64,000 nt of DNA. It comes from Cellulomonas chitinilytica (GTDB taxonomy: Bacteria; Actinomycetota; Actinomycetes; Actinomycetales; Cellulomonadaceae). The stretch is taken from positions 186,001-250,000 of the forward strand of contig NZ_BONK01000007.1 in NCBI RefSeq assembly GCF_016862675.1, given 5' to 3'. The notes beneath the pieces are model-generated. The model had not been told where the DNA came from. It saw only the letters and a program-made list of their open reading frames with translations, and did no database searches. Below are positions 1 through 8,680 of the stretch, piece after piece. The position numbers were made by a program, and so were the translations under genes. Numbering within the stretch: position 1 is the stretch's first letter; the number at the start of each line of letters is the position of its first letter.

Positions 1-73
1 GCTCGAAGTTCGCCTGCGCGGACTGCGAGGACGCGATGTCGAAGTCGTTGCGGTCGATCTGGTTGCTCGTCAT
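1..73 (-). CDS. Partial small ESX-type protein (N-terminus only)
   Basis: Only the first 24 residues lie in the window (begins MTSNQIDRNDF, then an Asp/Ser/Gln-rich stretch); the rest runs off the left edge. The ATG at 71-73 follows a GGGGG ribosome binding site. It lies 14 bases downstream of a WXG100-type gene on the same strand, so the two are probably co-transcribed and may be a heterodimeric EsxA/EsxB-like secreted pair; that pairing is inferred from position and size, since the diagnostic WXG turn is not visible in the part seen. Confidence 0.6.
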   Translation of the reverse strand, partial: MTSNQIDRNDFDIASSQSAQANFE

Positions 74-87
74 CTGTGTCAGCCCCC

Positions 88-429
88 TCAGCGCGGCGCG
101 AACTTGGTGGTGTCGGCGCCCGCGAAGTCCGCGGCACCCTCGGCCGAGCTGTGCGCGTCGGCGCCCTCGTCGGCGGCCGTGACGAACGCGAGGTTCTGCC
201 CCGCGATCGACTCGGTGATCCCGACCAGCGCGTTGCTCAACGTCGCGGCGACCTCGTCGGTGCGGGACTTGAACGAGTTGAACGCCGCCTTCGCGGTCCC
301 GTTGAACGTGCCCTCCAGCGGCTCGGCGGCCTCGACCAGGTTGCGCACCAGCTGCGCCAGGTCGTCGGACTCGGTCGACGTCTTGCGGCCGAGCACCTGC
401 AGCGCGTCGGCCTCCATCGCGAACTTCAT
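88..429 (-). CDS. WXG100-type ESX secreted protein
   Basis: 113 residues, the usual length for the family, with no signal peptide and a predicted helix-turn-helix hairpin. The turn carries F-N-G at about residues 42-44 in place of the canonical W-x-G, followed by a second amphipathic helix. WXG100 proteins are exported as folded helical dimers by type VII machines; this gene lies back-to-back with a complete EccC/EccD operon, which supports that role. Start ATG at 427-429. The substrate role and a partnership with the downstream truncated gene are inferred. Confidence 0.8.
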   Translation of the reverse strand: MKFAMEADALQVLGRKTSTESDDLAQLVRNLVEAAEPLEGTFNGTAKAAFNSFKSRTDEVAATLSNALVGITESIAGQNLAFVTAADEGADAHSSAEGAADFAGADTTKFAPR

Positions 430-738
430 GGGTCCCCCTACGTCTGCGGCGTGGCCGATCGGGGACGGCCACGGTCGATTCGTCCCGATGCTAGGGGCCG
501 CCGGACGAGGTCGCCAGGGCGTTCTCACGGTTCGCCCCGGGCCCGTCGCGGCCCGACGCCTACGGATTCCGCACCTCATCAGGAGTGACGCAGGCCACAG
601 GTGGGCGGGCAGATTCACCCGCTTCGACCGCATCGCGTCGCCGGGACGCGACGAAATCCGCAGACCGGCCCACGGCGGGGTCCGTGTCGGCCTCTCGCGG
701 TAGCGTCGTGCCGTCCCACGGGGGTCGACGGAGGGCAG
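430..738. promoter_or_regulatory. Divergent intergenic region of the type VII locus
   Basis: About 310 bases without a supported gene separate the minus-strand WXG100 pair from the plus-strand secretion operon, so promoters for both must lie here. I see a GGAGGG ribosome binding site just before position 739 but no convincing -35/-10 pair or clear operator palindrome. Longer reading frames crossing this stretch have no family-like content and I treat them as shadows. Confidence 0.4.
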
Positions 739-1290
739 ATGCCGACGTTCACGCAGTTCACGACAGTGGCGCCGATCGCGGACGAGACGATCCAGCGGTA
801 CGCGGGCCGCGTGCCGGATCCGGTCCTCGCGGCCTGGCGCGAGCACGGGGCCGGGCTCGCCGGCGACGGCTACGTCCGTCTGCTGGACCCGGACCACGCC
901 CGCGAGATGCTCGACGGCGTCCTCGGCATGCCCGAGGCCGCCGTCCCGGTGTTCGCGACGGCGCTGGCGGACCTCGTGCTGTGGATCGAGCCGCTGTTCC
1001 ACGTGGTCCGGTTCCGGTGGGGGATCGTCGAGACCCTGCACTTCGACGCCGCGCTGCTGCTCGCGGACCTGCAGAAGGACGAGGTGCTCGACGGCGTCCT
1101 CGAGCGCGGGCCGTACACGCAGGCCGTCGGCCGGCTCGGCGTGCCGGGCATCGACGAGTGCTTCGGGTACGTCCCGCTGCTCGCGCTCGGCGGCACCACC
1201 GATGCCGCGCGCCTCGACCGTGGCGGGCTCTGGGAGCACCTCGCGGTGATCATGCAGCTCGCCGGACCGCCGAGGCCCCGGCCGGCATGA
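739..1290 (+). CDS. GAD-like / DUF1851 (Tdi1-type) protein
   Basis: 183 residues. The N-terminal half resembles the GAD-like domain (I-x-x-Y-x-G-x-x-P-D motif, then a W-R-E-x-G segment and a D-G-Y-x-R-L-L-x-P stretch). The C-terminal half resembles the DUF1851/Tdi1 domain (PVFATALADLVLW, then an RFRWG strand). These domains are known from proteins linked to secretion systems, including the type VI immunity protein Tdi1. Here it is the first gene of a type VII operon, overlapping the next gene by ATGA. The start ATG follows GGAGGG. An immunity or accessory role is inferred from family and position only. Confidence 0.75.
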   Translation: MPTFTQFTTVAPIADETIQRYAGRVPDPVLAAWREHGAGLAGDGYVRLLDPDHAREMLDGVLGMPEAAVPVFATALADLVLWIEPLFHVVRFRWGIVETLHFDAALLLADLQKDEVLDGVLERGPYTQAVGRLGVPGIDECFGYVPLLALGGTTDAARLDRGGLWEHLAVIMQLAGPPRPRPA

Positions 1291-2111
1291 CGGCACCCCA
1301 GGGGGCGTTCGCCGCGGTGGACGAGGCACCCGACCTCGCGCGCAGGTCGGGTGGTACGCGGGCGCCCGTGCCCGTCGACCTCGGCGCCTTCGCCCCCGCG
1401 GGCGGCGCGGGGCGGGCCTGGCCGCTGCTCGACGCGGTGCTCCTCGTCGTCGTGCCCGTCGCGCTGGGCCTGACGACCGTCCTCTGGCTCGGTGCGGCGG
1501 CCCTGGTCGTCGCGGTGCCCGCCGGCGGCGCGGGACTGCTGCGGACCGGCCGGACACCCGCCCAGCGGCTGCTCGGCCTGCGGACCGTGGCCCGCGCGAC
1601 GGCGCTCCCGCCGACCGTCCGGTCCCTGCTCGCCGCCGACGTCGTCACCGTCGACGTGCGCCACGGCGGCGACCCGCTCCGGTTCGAGCCCCGCCCGACG
1701 GCCGTCCCGCCCGCACCGCCGCCGGCCCTGTCCGTCGACCCGTGGGCCGCGACCGGCGAGCACGCCGGGCACGTCGTCCTCCTGCTCGACGACGGCGCGG
1801 TCGTGCCCGTGCCCGCCCCGACCGTGCTCGGCCGCAACCCCGCGCCGTCGCGCCCCGACGGGCTCGCCGTCCGGGTCACCGACCTCAGCCGCACGCTGTC
1901 CCGCAGCCACGTCGAGGTCGCGCCGCACCCGGCCGGGCTGCAGGTCACCGACCTGGGGTCCGCCAACGGGACGGCCGTCGCCCTGCCGGGCGGCGCGTTC
2001 GAGGTGCTCGTCCCGGGCGCCACCGCCGTGGTCCCCGTGGGCGGACGGCTCGCGATCGGGGACCGCACGATCGTGGTCGCGGACCGGTCCGCCGTCGAGG
2101 TGGCGCCGTGA
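1287..2111 (+). CDS. FHA-domain membrane protein of the type VII locus
   Basis: 274 residues. Two hydrophobic segments lie at about residues 45-85, with an RDD-like R-T-P-A-Q-R-L-L-G-L motif after them. After a proline-rich linker there is a C-terminal forkhead-associated domain at about 165-265, with the LGRNP start, the S-R-x-H turn and the D-x-G-S-x-N-G-T end. FHA domains bind phosphothreonine, so this protein could tie secretion to Ser/Thr kinase signalling. The start ATG overlaps the preceding stop and its own stop overlaps the next GTG, so it is translationally coupled on both sides. Confidence 0.85.
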   Translation: MTAPQGAFAAVDEAPDLARRSGGTRAPVPVDLGAFAPAGGAGRAWPLLDAVLLVVVPVALGLTTVLWLGAAALVVAVPAGGAGLLRTGRTPAQRLLGLRTVARATALPPTVRSLLAADVVTVDVRHGGDPLRFEPRPTAVPPAPPPALSVDPWAATGEHAGHVVLLLDDGAVVPVPAPTVLGRNPAPSRPDGLAVRVTDLSRTLSRSHVEVAPHPAGLQVTDLGSANGTAVALPGGAFEVLVPGATAVVPVGGRLAIGDRTIVVADRSAVEVAP

Positions 2112-2617
2112 TCGACCGCGACCAGGTCCTGCTCGAGTCGACGGCGACCCACCGGGAACGCGTCGCCGCCGCCCTGCTGTTCGGCCCGCTCGACGAGCGC
2201 CGCAAGGCGCCGACGAACGTCAAGCGGTTCGTCGTGTCGGTCGTGCTCGCGGCCGTCGCGTGCGTCGGCTGCCTGGGCTTCTCGTTCGTCGTGGGCCTGC
2301 TCGACGACCGTCGCCAGGAGCAGGCCGTCGCGTCGCTCACGGCCGCCATGGCGGCGAACCCGCTGCCCGAGACCGAGAGCCTCGTCACCGACCCCGGGAC
2401 CGGCTTCCTGCGCGACACCGGGACCGGCGAGCTCGTGGACCCCCGGACCGGGTTCCCCGTCGACGAGGACACCGGGTACGTCCGGACGCCCGACGGCCGC
2501 TGGCAGGACCCGAGGACCGGCTGGTTCGTCGACCCCGCCACCGGGTACCTCACCGACCCTGCCAGCGGCGTGACCGTCGACCCCGAGACGATGACCGTGG
2601 TGAAGGAGGACCAGTGA
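2108..2617 (+). CDS. One-TM protein with D-P-x-T-G repeats
   Basis: 169 residues, unrecognised as a family. A cytoplasmic N-terminus of about 40 residues is followed by one membrane helix (about 42-66). The outside part is built from short degenerate repeats, DPGTG, DTGTG, DPRTG, DEDTG, DPRTG, DPATG and DPASG, spaced by roughly 8-12 residues. Such D-P-x-T-G-x units recall plectin-type repeats, but the similarity is by eye only. It sits between the FHA protein and EccD with overlapping start and stop codons (GTGA), so it is probably a structural or accessory part of the secretion channel, possibly filling the place of EccB or EccE. Confidence 0.75.
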   Translation: MIDRDQVLLESTATHRERVAAALLFGPLDERRKAPTNVKRFVVSVVLAAVACVGCLGFSFVVGLLDDRRQEQAVASLTAAMAANPLPETESLVTDPGTGFLRDTGTGELVDPRTGFPVDEDTGYVRTPDGRWQDPRTGWFVDPATGYLTDPASGVTVDPETMTVVKEDQ

Positions 2618-3927
2618 GCGGCGGCTACACGCGGTTGACGGTGCAGGGGGCGCACCGCAAGGCCGAGGTCGTGGTGCCCGACGACGAGGCGGTCGCCGCG
2701 CTGCTCCCGTCGATCCTCGAGCTCCTCGCGGAGGACCGGCTGGCCGGCGCGCGGCCCGTGACGCTCGTCGACGTGCTCGGCCGGCAGGTCGACGCGACAC
2801 GCAGCCTCGCCGAGCAGGAGGTCGGCCAGGGCTCGCTGCTGCGGGTCGTGCGGGTCGACCAGGCGCCCCCGCCGCCCGAGGTCGCCGACGTCACCGACGT
2901 CGTCGCCGGGGCGCAGGACGCCCGCGCCGACCGCTGGCGGCCCGTGTGGGGACGGGTCGTCGCCGCCGTCGTCGCGGGCGGTGCCGCCTGGACGGCGGCC
3001 GTGGTCGCGACGGCCGACCTCGGTGCGGGCGTCGGCGTCGTGGGCGGTGCCGCGGCCGTCGCCGTGCTGCTCGCGACGCTCGTGGCCCGGGCGGGTGCGA
3101 CCGGCCCCGCGGTGGTCCTCGGCACGTCGGCCGTCGGCGCGGGGGTGGGGCTCGCGCCCGAGATGGCCCGCGAGACGGTCGACCGGGCGCCGGGCAGCAC
3201 GGCGCTGCTCATGTGGGCGGCCCTGTGCCTCGCGGTGGCGCTGATCGCCGGCGTGGGGCTGCGCCGCACGGCCGCCGCGGTCGGGGCGCTCACGGGCGTC
3301 GTCCTCGTGGTCGTCGCCCTGGTGCTGGTGCCGCCGGCCGGTCCCGCGGGCGCGGCCGGTGTCGTGGCCGTCCTGGGCACGCTCGTCCTCGGCCTGCTGC
3401 CCGGTGTCGCGATGACCCTCAGCGGGCTCAACGGGCTCGACGACCGGGTCGTCGCCGGCCGCCGGCCCACCCGGGAGCGCGTCGCGGGTGCGGTCGACGA
3501 GACGTACCGGGCGCTCACCTGGTCGACCGTCGCGACGGCCGGCGTCGTCGCCGTGACCGGCTGGGTGCTCGCCGTCGACCGCGGCACGTGGTCGTCGTGG
3601 CTGGCCGTCGCGGTCGTGCTGCTCGTCGTCCTGCGCGCCCGCGTCCTGCCGCTCGTGCCGCAGCGCCTGGCCTTGTGGGCGGCTGCCGGAGTGATCGGGC
3701 TCGGGTGGGTGGTCGCCCGGGCCGCGGACCAGCCCGAGGCGGTCGTCGTCGGCGCGGTCGTCCTGGTGGCCGTCGCCGCCCTGGTCGCCGGGGTCGTCCC
3801 CGCGCCGCCGCTCGCCGCCCGGCTGCGTCGTGGCGCGTCCGTCGTCGAGCTCGTGGCCGTCCTCGCCACCGTCCCGCTCCTGCTGGCGATGGTCGGCGTG
3901 TTCGACGACCTGCTGGGGACGTTCTGA
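2614..3927 (+). CDS. eccD: Type VII secretion integral membrane protein EccD
   Basis: 437 residues. The N-terminal ~85 residues have a ubiquitin-like YukD fold pattern (YTRLTVQG strand, the D-V-L-G-R-Q turn, then a G-x-L-L-R-V-V strand). A linker leads to about eleven hydrophobic membrane helices from residue ~110 to the end, with the loop G-R-R-P-T-R-E-R in the middle. This is the EccD layout; EccD forms the lipid-filled vestibule of the ESX membrane complex. GTG start overlapping the previous stop; stop overlaps the next ATG. Confidence 0.9.
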   Translation: MSGGYTRLTVQGAHRKAEVVVPDDEAVAALLPSILELLAEDRLAGARPVTLVDVLGRQVDATRSLAEQEVGQGSLLRVVRVDQAPPPPEVADVTDVVAGAQDARADRWRPVWGRVVAAVVAGGAAWTAAVVATADLGAGVGVVGGAAAVAVLLATLVARAGATGPAVVLGTSAVGAGVGLAPEMARETVDRAPGSTALLMWAALCLAVALIAGVGLRRTAAAVGALTGVVLVVVALVLVPPAGPAGAAGVVAVLGTLVLGLLPGVAMTLSGLNGLDDRVVAGRRPTRERVAGAVDETYRALTWSTVATAGVVAVTGWVLAVDRGTWSSWLAVAVVLLVVLRARVLPLVPQRLALWAAAGVIGLGWVVARAADQPEAVVVGAVVLVAVAALVAGVVPAPPLAARLRRGASVVELVAVLATVPLLLAMVGVFDDLLGTF

Positions 3928-4772
3928 TGGCGTGGCCCGGATCCGCGGGGGTGCTCGACCACGTGCTCGCCTCGGCCGTGCCGGACCGCGCCCGTGAGCT
4001 CGTCGTGCTCGACCGCGCCGTGCGCGCACCGCTGCCGCTGAGCACCCGCGTCGGGGTCGTGGGCGTGTCCGCCGGGGTGGGCTGCTCGGTCGTCGCCGGC
4101 CTCGTCGCGTCGGCGCTCGCGGCGCGCCGGCCGCACCGGGTGCTCGCGGTCAACGCCTCGGCGGGCGGGCGGTCGCTGCTCTGGCACGCCGGGGCCACGA
4201 CGGTCGAGCCGGCCCTGCCGGCGGACGACGAGGCCCGGCGCGGGGCCCGGACGGGCGCGGAGGCCGTCGAGGGGCTCGCCCGGACGGGCGGCGGGCTGCA
4301 CTGCCTCGACCTCGCCGTCGACGGCGCTCCGGTGCCGGACGCGCGGTGGTGGGAGGCGCTCGGGCCGGCCGGCCGGTTCTTCGACGTGATCGTCACCGAC
4401 TGGGGTGCCCGCAGCGCCGCACGGTCCGGGGCGGTCGGGGCGTCCAGCTCGGTCGTGTGCGTCGTCGCGGAGGCCGAGCGCTCGTCGTGGCAGCACGGCA
4501 CGGACCTCGTGGGCCGGGTCGCCGCCGACGGGGTGCCCGCCGTGCTCGCCGTGAGCGCGGTCCGGGGGCGTCCGGCGGCGTGGTGCGCGGAGGCGGCCCG
4601 GCTCTCGCGCGTGCCGGTCGTCGTGGTGCCGCACGACCGGGCCCACGGCGCCGCGGCACCCGTGCCGGCCGCGCGGCTGCGCGCCGCGACCGGGGTCGCC
4701 GTGCTGCGGCTCGCCGCAGCGGTGGTGTCCGTGGCCGGCGCCGCCGTGGGTCCGGCCGGGGTGGCGTCATGA
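3927..4772 (+). CDS. P-loop (MinD/ParA-like) protein, degenerate, type VII locus
   Basis: 281 residues with a ParA/MinD-like fold pattern: the N-terminal strand-loop VGVVGVSAGVGCS stands where the Walker A loop should be, followed by a helix, an LAVNAS strand, a D-V-I-V-T-D-W strand and a final V-V-V-V-P-H-D strand. The loop keeps the glycines but has cysteine where the catalytic lysine is expected, so ATP hydrolysis may be lost. Overlapping start and stop codons tie it to eccD and eccC. A regulatory or scaffold role in the secretion machine is inferred. Confidence 0.7.
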   Translation: MAWPGSAGVLDHVLASAVPDRARELVVLDRAVRAPLPLSTRVGVVGVSAGVGCSVVAGLVASALAARRPHRVLAVNASAGGRSLLWHAGATTVEPALPADDEARRGARTGAEAVEGLARTGGGLHCLDLAVDGAPVPDARWWEALGPAGRFFDVIVTDWGARSAARSGAVGASSSVVCVVAEAERSSWQHGTDLVGRVAADGVPAVLAVSAVRGRPAAWCAEAARLSRVPVVVVPHDRAHGAAAPVPAARLRAATGVAVLRLAAAVVSVAGAAVGPAGVAS

Positions 4773-7700
4773 CCGTCACCGTGGTGCACCGCCCGACCCG
4801 CTCGACGGTCCCGCTCGCCCCGCCGCCGGACCGTACGCTCGCCCCGCCGCCGCCGCAGGAGGACGACCGCGGGTCCCGGACGCCGCTGCAGTTCCTGCTG
4901 CCCGTGGTGGGTGCGATGTCGTCCGTCGTGATGATGGTCGTGCTGCGCAACGGGCAGCCGCTGTTCCTCGTCGTCGCGGCGCTCGTGTTCGTCGTCGCGA
5001 TCATCGGCGGGGTCGGGTTCGCGCTCACGGCGCGGGGGCGGGCCGCGCGCGGGGCCCGGGAACGGCGGGAGGCGTACCTCGACTACCTGGAGCGGCTGCG
5101 GGCCGAGCTGGCCCGCGAGGCGACGCAGGCACGCACCCGCGCGACGACGCTGCACCCCGAGCCCGCGGTGCTCACCGACGTCGCCCGCGACCCGTCGCGG
5201 GTGTGGGAACGGCGGCGGCGCGACGGTGACTTCCTCGCGGTCCGGGTCGGCACGGGGGCCGTCCCGTGGTTCGACCTCACGGTCCCGCCGCCCGAGTCGC
5301 CCGTGCAGCCGCACGACCCGCTGATGGCCGCCGAGGTGGGGCTCGTCGTCGAGCAGTTCGCGCACGTCGACGCGATGCCCGTGACCGTCGACCTGCGCCG
5401 TGCGGGGGTCGTCGCCGTCGTCGGCGACCGCGCGCGGACGGTGCCGCTCGTACGGGCGCTCCTGCTGCAGCTCGCCGCCGCGCACAGCCCCGACGACGTG
5501 CTGCTGGCGGCCGCGTACCCGGCGGAGCGCGCTGCCGACTGGTCGGGGTTCGACCTGCTGCCGCACGTCGCCGACCTCGACGCGTTCGACGGGCCCGTAC
5601 CCGCCCGGCGGGTCGCCCCGGACCTGGCCGCCCTGTCGCGGGTGCTGTCCCGCACGCTCGCCGACCGGGCGCAGCAGGCGCGCGCGTCACGCCGCACCGG
5701 GGGCGAGGGGACGCCCGCGTCGCGGCTCGTCGTCGTCGACGACGCGCACGGCCGCCGCGCGCAGCGGCTGCCCGTCCCCGCCGCGGACGCGCGAGCCCTC
5801 GGCGTGAGCGTCGTGCACCTGCTCGACGACCGGCTCGACGAGCCCGACGACGTCGACGTGCGCATCGTGCTGGACGACGACGGCGCCCTGCTCGTGCAGG
5901 CGCCGGGCACGCCCGCCACGACCGAGATGCGCCTCGACCCGGACGGCGTGCCGGGGCCGGTGTTCACGGCCGTCGCCCGCGTGCTCGCGGCGCTGCGGAC
6001 CGCGCAGGTCACCGCGCCCGACGAGGAGGACGACCGCACCCCGTCGGTGCACGACCTGCTCGGCATCGAGGGGCCGCAGACGCTCGACCCGGGCACGCTG
6101 TGGGCGCCGCGCGACGAGGCCGACTTCCTGCGGGTGCCGTTCGCGTGGGACGACAGCGGCGCCCCGGTGCACCTCGACCTCAAGGAGTCCGCGCAGCTCG
6201 GCATGGGGCCGCACGGCATCTGCGTCGGCGCGACCGGGTCCGGCAAGTCGGAGATGCTCCGGACGCTGCTGCTCGCGCTCGCCCTCACCCACCCGCCCGA
6301 GGACCTCGCGATGATCCTCGTCGACTACAAGGGCGGGGCCGCGTTCGCGCCGCTCGCGCCGCTGCCGCACCTCGCGGGCCTCATGGACAACCTCGCGGAC
6401 GACCCGCAGCTCACGACGCGCGCCCGGGCGTCGATCACCGGCGAGGTCGTCCGGCGGCAGCGGCAGCTCAAGGACGCCGGCTCGCTGCCGTCCATCACGG
6501 CGTACCGGCGGCTGCGCGCCACGGAGCGGCCCGACCTGCCGCCGCTGCCGCACCTGTTCGTCGTCATCGACGAGTTCGGCGAGCTGCTCACCGCGGAGCC
6601 CGAGTTCGTCGACCTGTTCCTGCAGATCGGCCGCATCGGCCGGTCCATCGGCGTGCACCTGCTGCTGTCCAGCCAGCGGGTCGAGGCCGGCAAGCTCCGC
6701 GGGCTCGACACGTACCTGTCGTACCGGCTCGGGCTGCGCACGTTCAGCGAGGCGGAGTCGCAGGTGGTGCTCAGCACCGCCGACGCCTACCACCTGCCGT
6801 CGCTGCCCGGGTACGGGTACCTCAAGGTCGACACCAGCGTGTACACGCGGTTCCGCGCCGGGTACGTGTCGGGTCCCGCGGGCCGTGCCGAGGCGCCGCC
6901 GGTGGGGCCGGGGGGCAAGGTGCTCGTGCTCCCGACGTTCAACGGGATGCGGGGCAGGCGGGTCGCGGACGACCGCCCCTCGTCGCCCGACGAGGGCCCG
7001 TCGCTCGTCACCGAGGTGGTCCGCCGGCTGCGCACCCCCGAGCGGGCCGTCGCACCGGTGTGGCTGCCGCCGCTGCCGGACCGGGTGGGGCTCGGGGCGG
7101 TCGTCGACCAGGCGCAGCGGTCCGCGGGCGGGCTGTCCGTCGTCATGGGCCTGCTCGACGACCCGGCGCGGCAGTCGCAGGAGGCGTGGCGGCTCGACCT
7201 CACGCGGGCCGGTGGTCACGTCGCCGTCATCGGCGCGCCGCAGTCGGGTCGCACAACGGTGCTCCGCACGCTGGCCGTGTCGCTCGCGCTCACGGCGACG
7301 CCCCGGCAGGTCGCGATCTACGGCATGGACCTCACCGGTGGCGGGCTGGCGCGCATCGAGGGCCTCCCGCACGTCGGCGGTGTCGCGACCCGCTCGCACC
7401 GGGAGCGGCTCGTCCGGCTCGTCGAGGAGCTCACCGGGATGCTCGCCGCCCGCGAGCACGCGTTCCGCACGCACGGCATCGACTCCGTCGCGCAGCTGCG
7501 CGCCCGGCACGCCGAGGGCCGGGTGCCCGAGCTCGCGGCGGCGGACGTCGTGGTGCTCGTCGACGGGTACGGGCAGCTCCGCACCGACTTCCCCGAGCTG
7601 GAGGACGCGTTCGTCGCCGTCATGCAGCGCGCCGCGACGTTCGGCATCCACCTGGTGCTCGGCCTGACCCGGTGGAGCGACCTGCGGATGGCCCACCAGT

Positions 7701-8680
7701 CGCTCGTCGGCACCCGGGTCGAGCTGCGGCTCAACGACCCCGCGGAGTCGAGCGTCGACCGCAAGCTCTCGGCGACGATCTCGCCCGACACACCGGGCCG
7801 GGTGCTGCTCGACGACAAGCGGTTCGCGCACGTCGCGCTTCCGGTGCTCGACGTCGTGCCCGACGACGAGGTCGGCGAGGAGCTCGAACGGCTCGCCGAG
7901 CGCACGGCCGCGTCGTGGTCCGGCCCGGGCGCGGCGCCGATCCGCCTGCTGCCCGGCGTGGTGCACCCGGGCGACCTGCCGGACCGGTTCGACGAGCCCG
8001 ACACCGTCCCCATCGGCCTGCGTCAGGACACCATGGACGCCGCGCTGTGGGAGCTGCTCGCCGACGACCAGCACCTGCTCGTGCTGGGCGACGCCCGGTC
8101 CGGCAAGTCGACGCTCCTGCGCACGATCGCGGCCGGGCTGCAGGACCGGTTCACGTCCGACGAGGTGACGATCGCCGTCGTCGACGTGCGTGGGCACGTC
8201 CCGGCGGTCGTCGGGGACGAGTACCTCGCCGCCCACGCCCGCACCGCGCAGCACGCCCGTGGGCTCGCGACGTCGATCGCCGCCGAGCTCGACAAGCGGC
8301 CGGGCCGCGACCCGGCGACCCGCGCGAAGGAGCCGCGCATCGTCCTGCTCGTCGACGACCACGACGTGGTCGCGGCGGGCGGCGCCGACCCGCTCGAGCC
8401 GCTGCTGCCGTACCTGCCGAGCGCGCGCGACCTCAAGCTGCACCTCGTCGTGACCCGCCCGGTCGCCGGGGCCGGGCGCGCGCTCTACACCCGGTCGCTG
8501 CAGGTCACCCGCGACACCGGCGGGTCGACGCTGGTGCTGTCCGGGGAACGGTCGGAGGGGCCGCTCGTCGGCCGGGTGCACGCCGAGCGGTTCCCGCCCG
8601 GCCGGGGCCGCTTCGTCCGGCGCGGCACCAACCCGTTCATCGTCCAGGTCGCGCAGACGCCCCTGCCGGAGGACGGATGA
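4769..8680 (+). CDS. eccC: Type VII secretion FtsK/SpoIIIE ATPase EccC (three ATPase domains)
   Basis: 1303 residues, the size of a fused EccCa-EccCb. Two membrane helices at about 40-92 are followed by a stalk domain and three FtsK/SpoIIIE-type ATPase domains. Walker A loops are GATGSGKSE (about 487), GAPQSGRTT (about 822) and GDARSGKST (about 1107). Walker B-like strands are LFVVIDEFGEL, VVVLVDGYGQL and IVLLVDDHD. The first domain has the usual GVHLLLSSQR and Y-L-S-Y-R-L-G-L-R-T segments. The second loop has Arg in place of the catalytic Lys. EccC is the motor that recognises WXG100 substrates at the membrane. ATG start overlaps the previous stop, and the following gene starts within its stop. 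Confidence 0.95.
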   Translation: MTVTVVHRPTRSTVPLAPPPDRTLAPPPPQEDDRGSRTPLQFLLPVVGAMSSVVMMVVLRNGQPLFLVVAALVFVVAIIGGVGFALTARGRAARGARERREAYLDYLERLRAELAREATQARTRATTLHPEPAVLTDVARDPSRVWERRRRDGDFLAVRVGTGAVPWFDLTVPPPESPVQPHDPLMAAEVGLVVEQFAHVDAMPVTVDLRRAGVVAVVGDRARTVPLVRALLLQLAAAHSPDDVLLAAAYPAERAADWSGFDLLPHVADLDAFDGPVPARRVAPDLAALSRVLSRTLADRAQQARASRRTGGEGTPASRLVVVDDAHGRRAQRLPVPAADARALGVSVVHLLDDRLDEPDDVDVRIVLDDDGALLVQAPGTPATTEMRLDPDGVPGPVFTAVARVLAALRTAQVTAPDEEDDRTPSVHDLLGIEGPQTLDPGTLWAPRDEADFLRVPFAWDDSGAPVHLDLKESAQLGMGPHGICVGATGSGKSEMLRTLLLALALTHPPEDLAMILVDYKGGAAFAPLAPLPHLAGLMDNLADDPQLTTRARASITGEVVRRQRQLKDAGSLPSITAYRRLRATERPDLPPLPHLFVVIDEFGELLTAEPEFVDLFLQIGRIGRSIGVHLLLSSQRVEAGKLRGLDTYLSYRLGLRTFSEAESQVVLSTADAYHLPSLPGYGYLKVDTSVYTRFRAGYVSGPAGRAEAPPVGPGGKVLVLPTFNGMRGRRVADDRPSSPDEGPSLVTEVVRRLRTPERAVAPVWLPPLPDRVGLGAVVDQAQRSAGGLSVVMGLLDDPARQSQEAWRLDLTRAGGHVAVIGAPQSGRTTVLRTLAVSLALTATPRQVAIYGMDLTGGGLARIEGLPHVGGVATRSHRERLVRLVEELTGMLAAREHAFRTHGIDSVAQLRARHAEGRVPELAAADVVVLVDGYGQLRTDFPELEDAFVAVMQRAATFGIHLVLGLTRWSDLRMAHQSLVGTRVELRLNDPAESSVDRKLSATISPDTPGRVLLDDKRFAHVALPVLDVVPDDEVGEELERLAERTAASWSGPGAAPIRLLPGVVHPGDLPDRFDEPDTVPIGLRQDTMDAALWELLADDQHLLVLGDARSGKSTLLRTIAAGLQDRFTSDEVTIAVVDVRGHVPAVVGDEYLAAHARTAQHARGLATSIAAELDKRPGRDPATRAKEPRIVLLVDDHDVVAAGGADPLEPLLPYLPSARDLKLHLVVTRPVAGAGRALYTRSLQVTRDTGGSTLVLSGERSEGPLVGRVHAERFPPGRGRFVRRGTNPFIVQVAQTPLPEDG

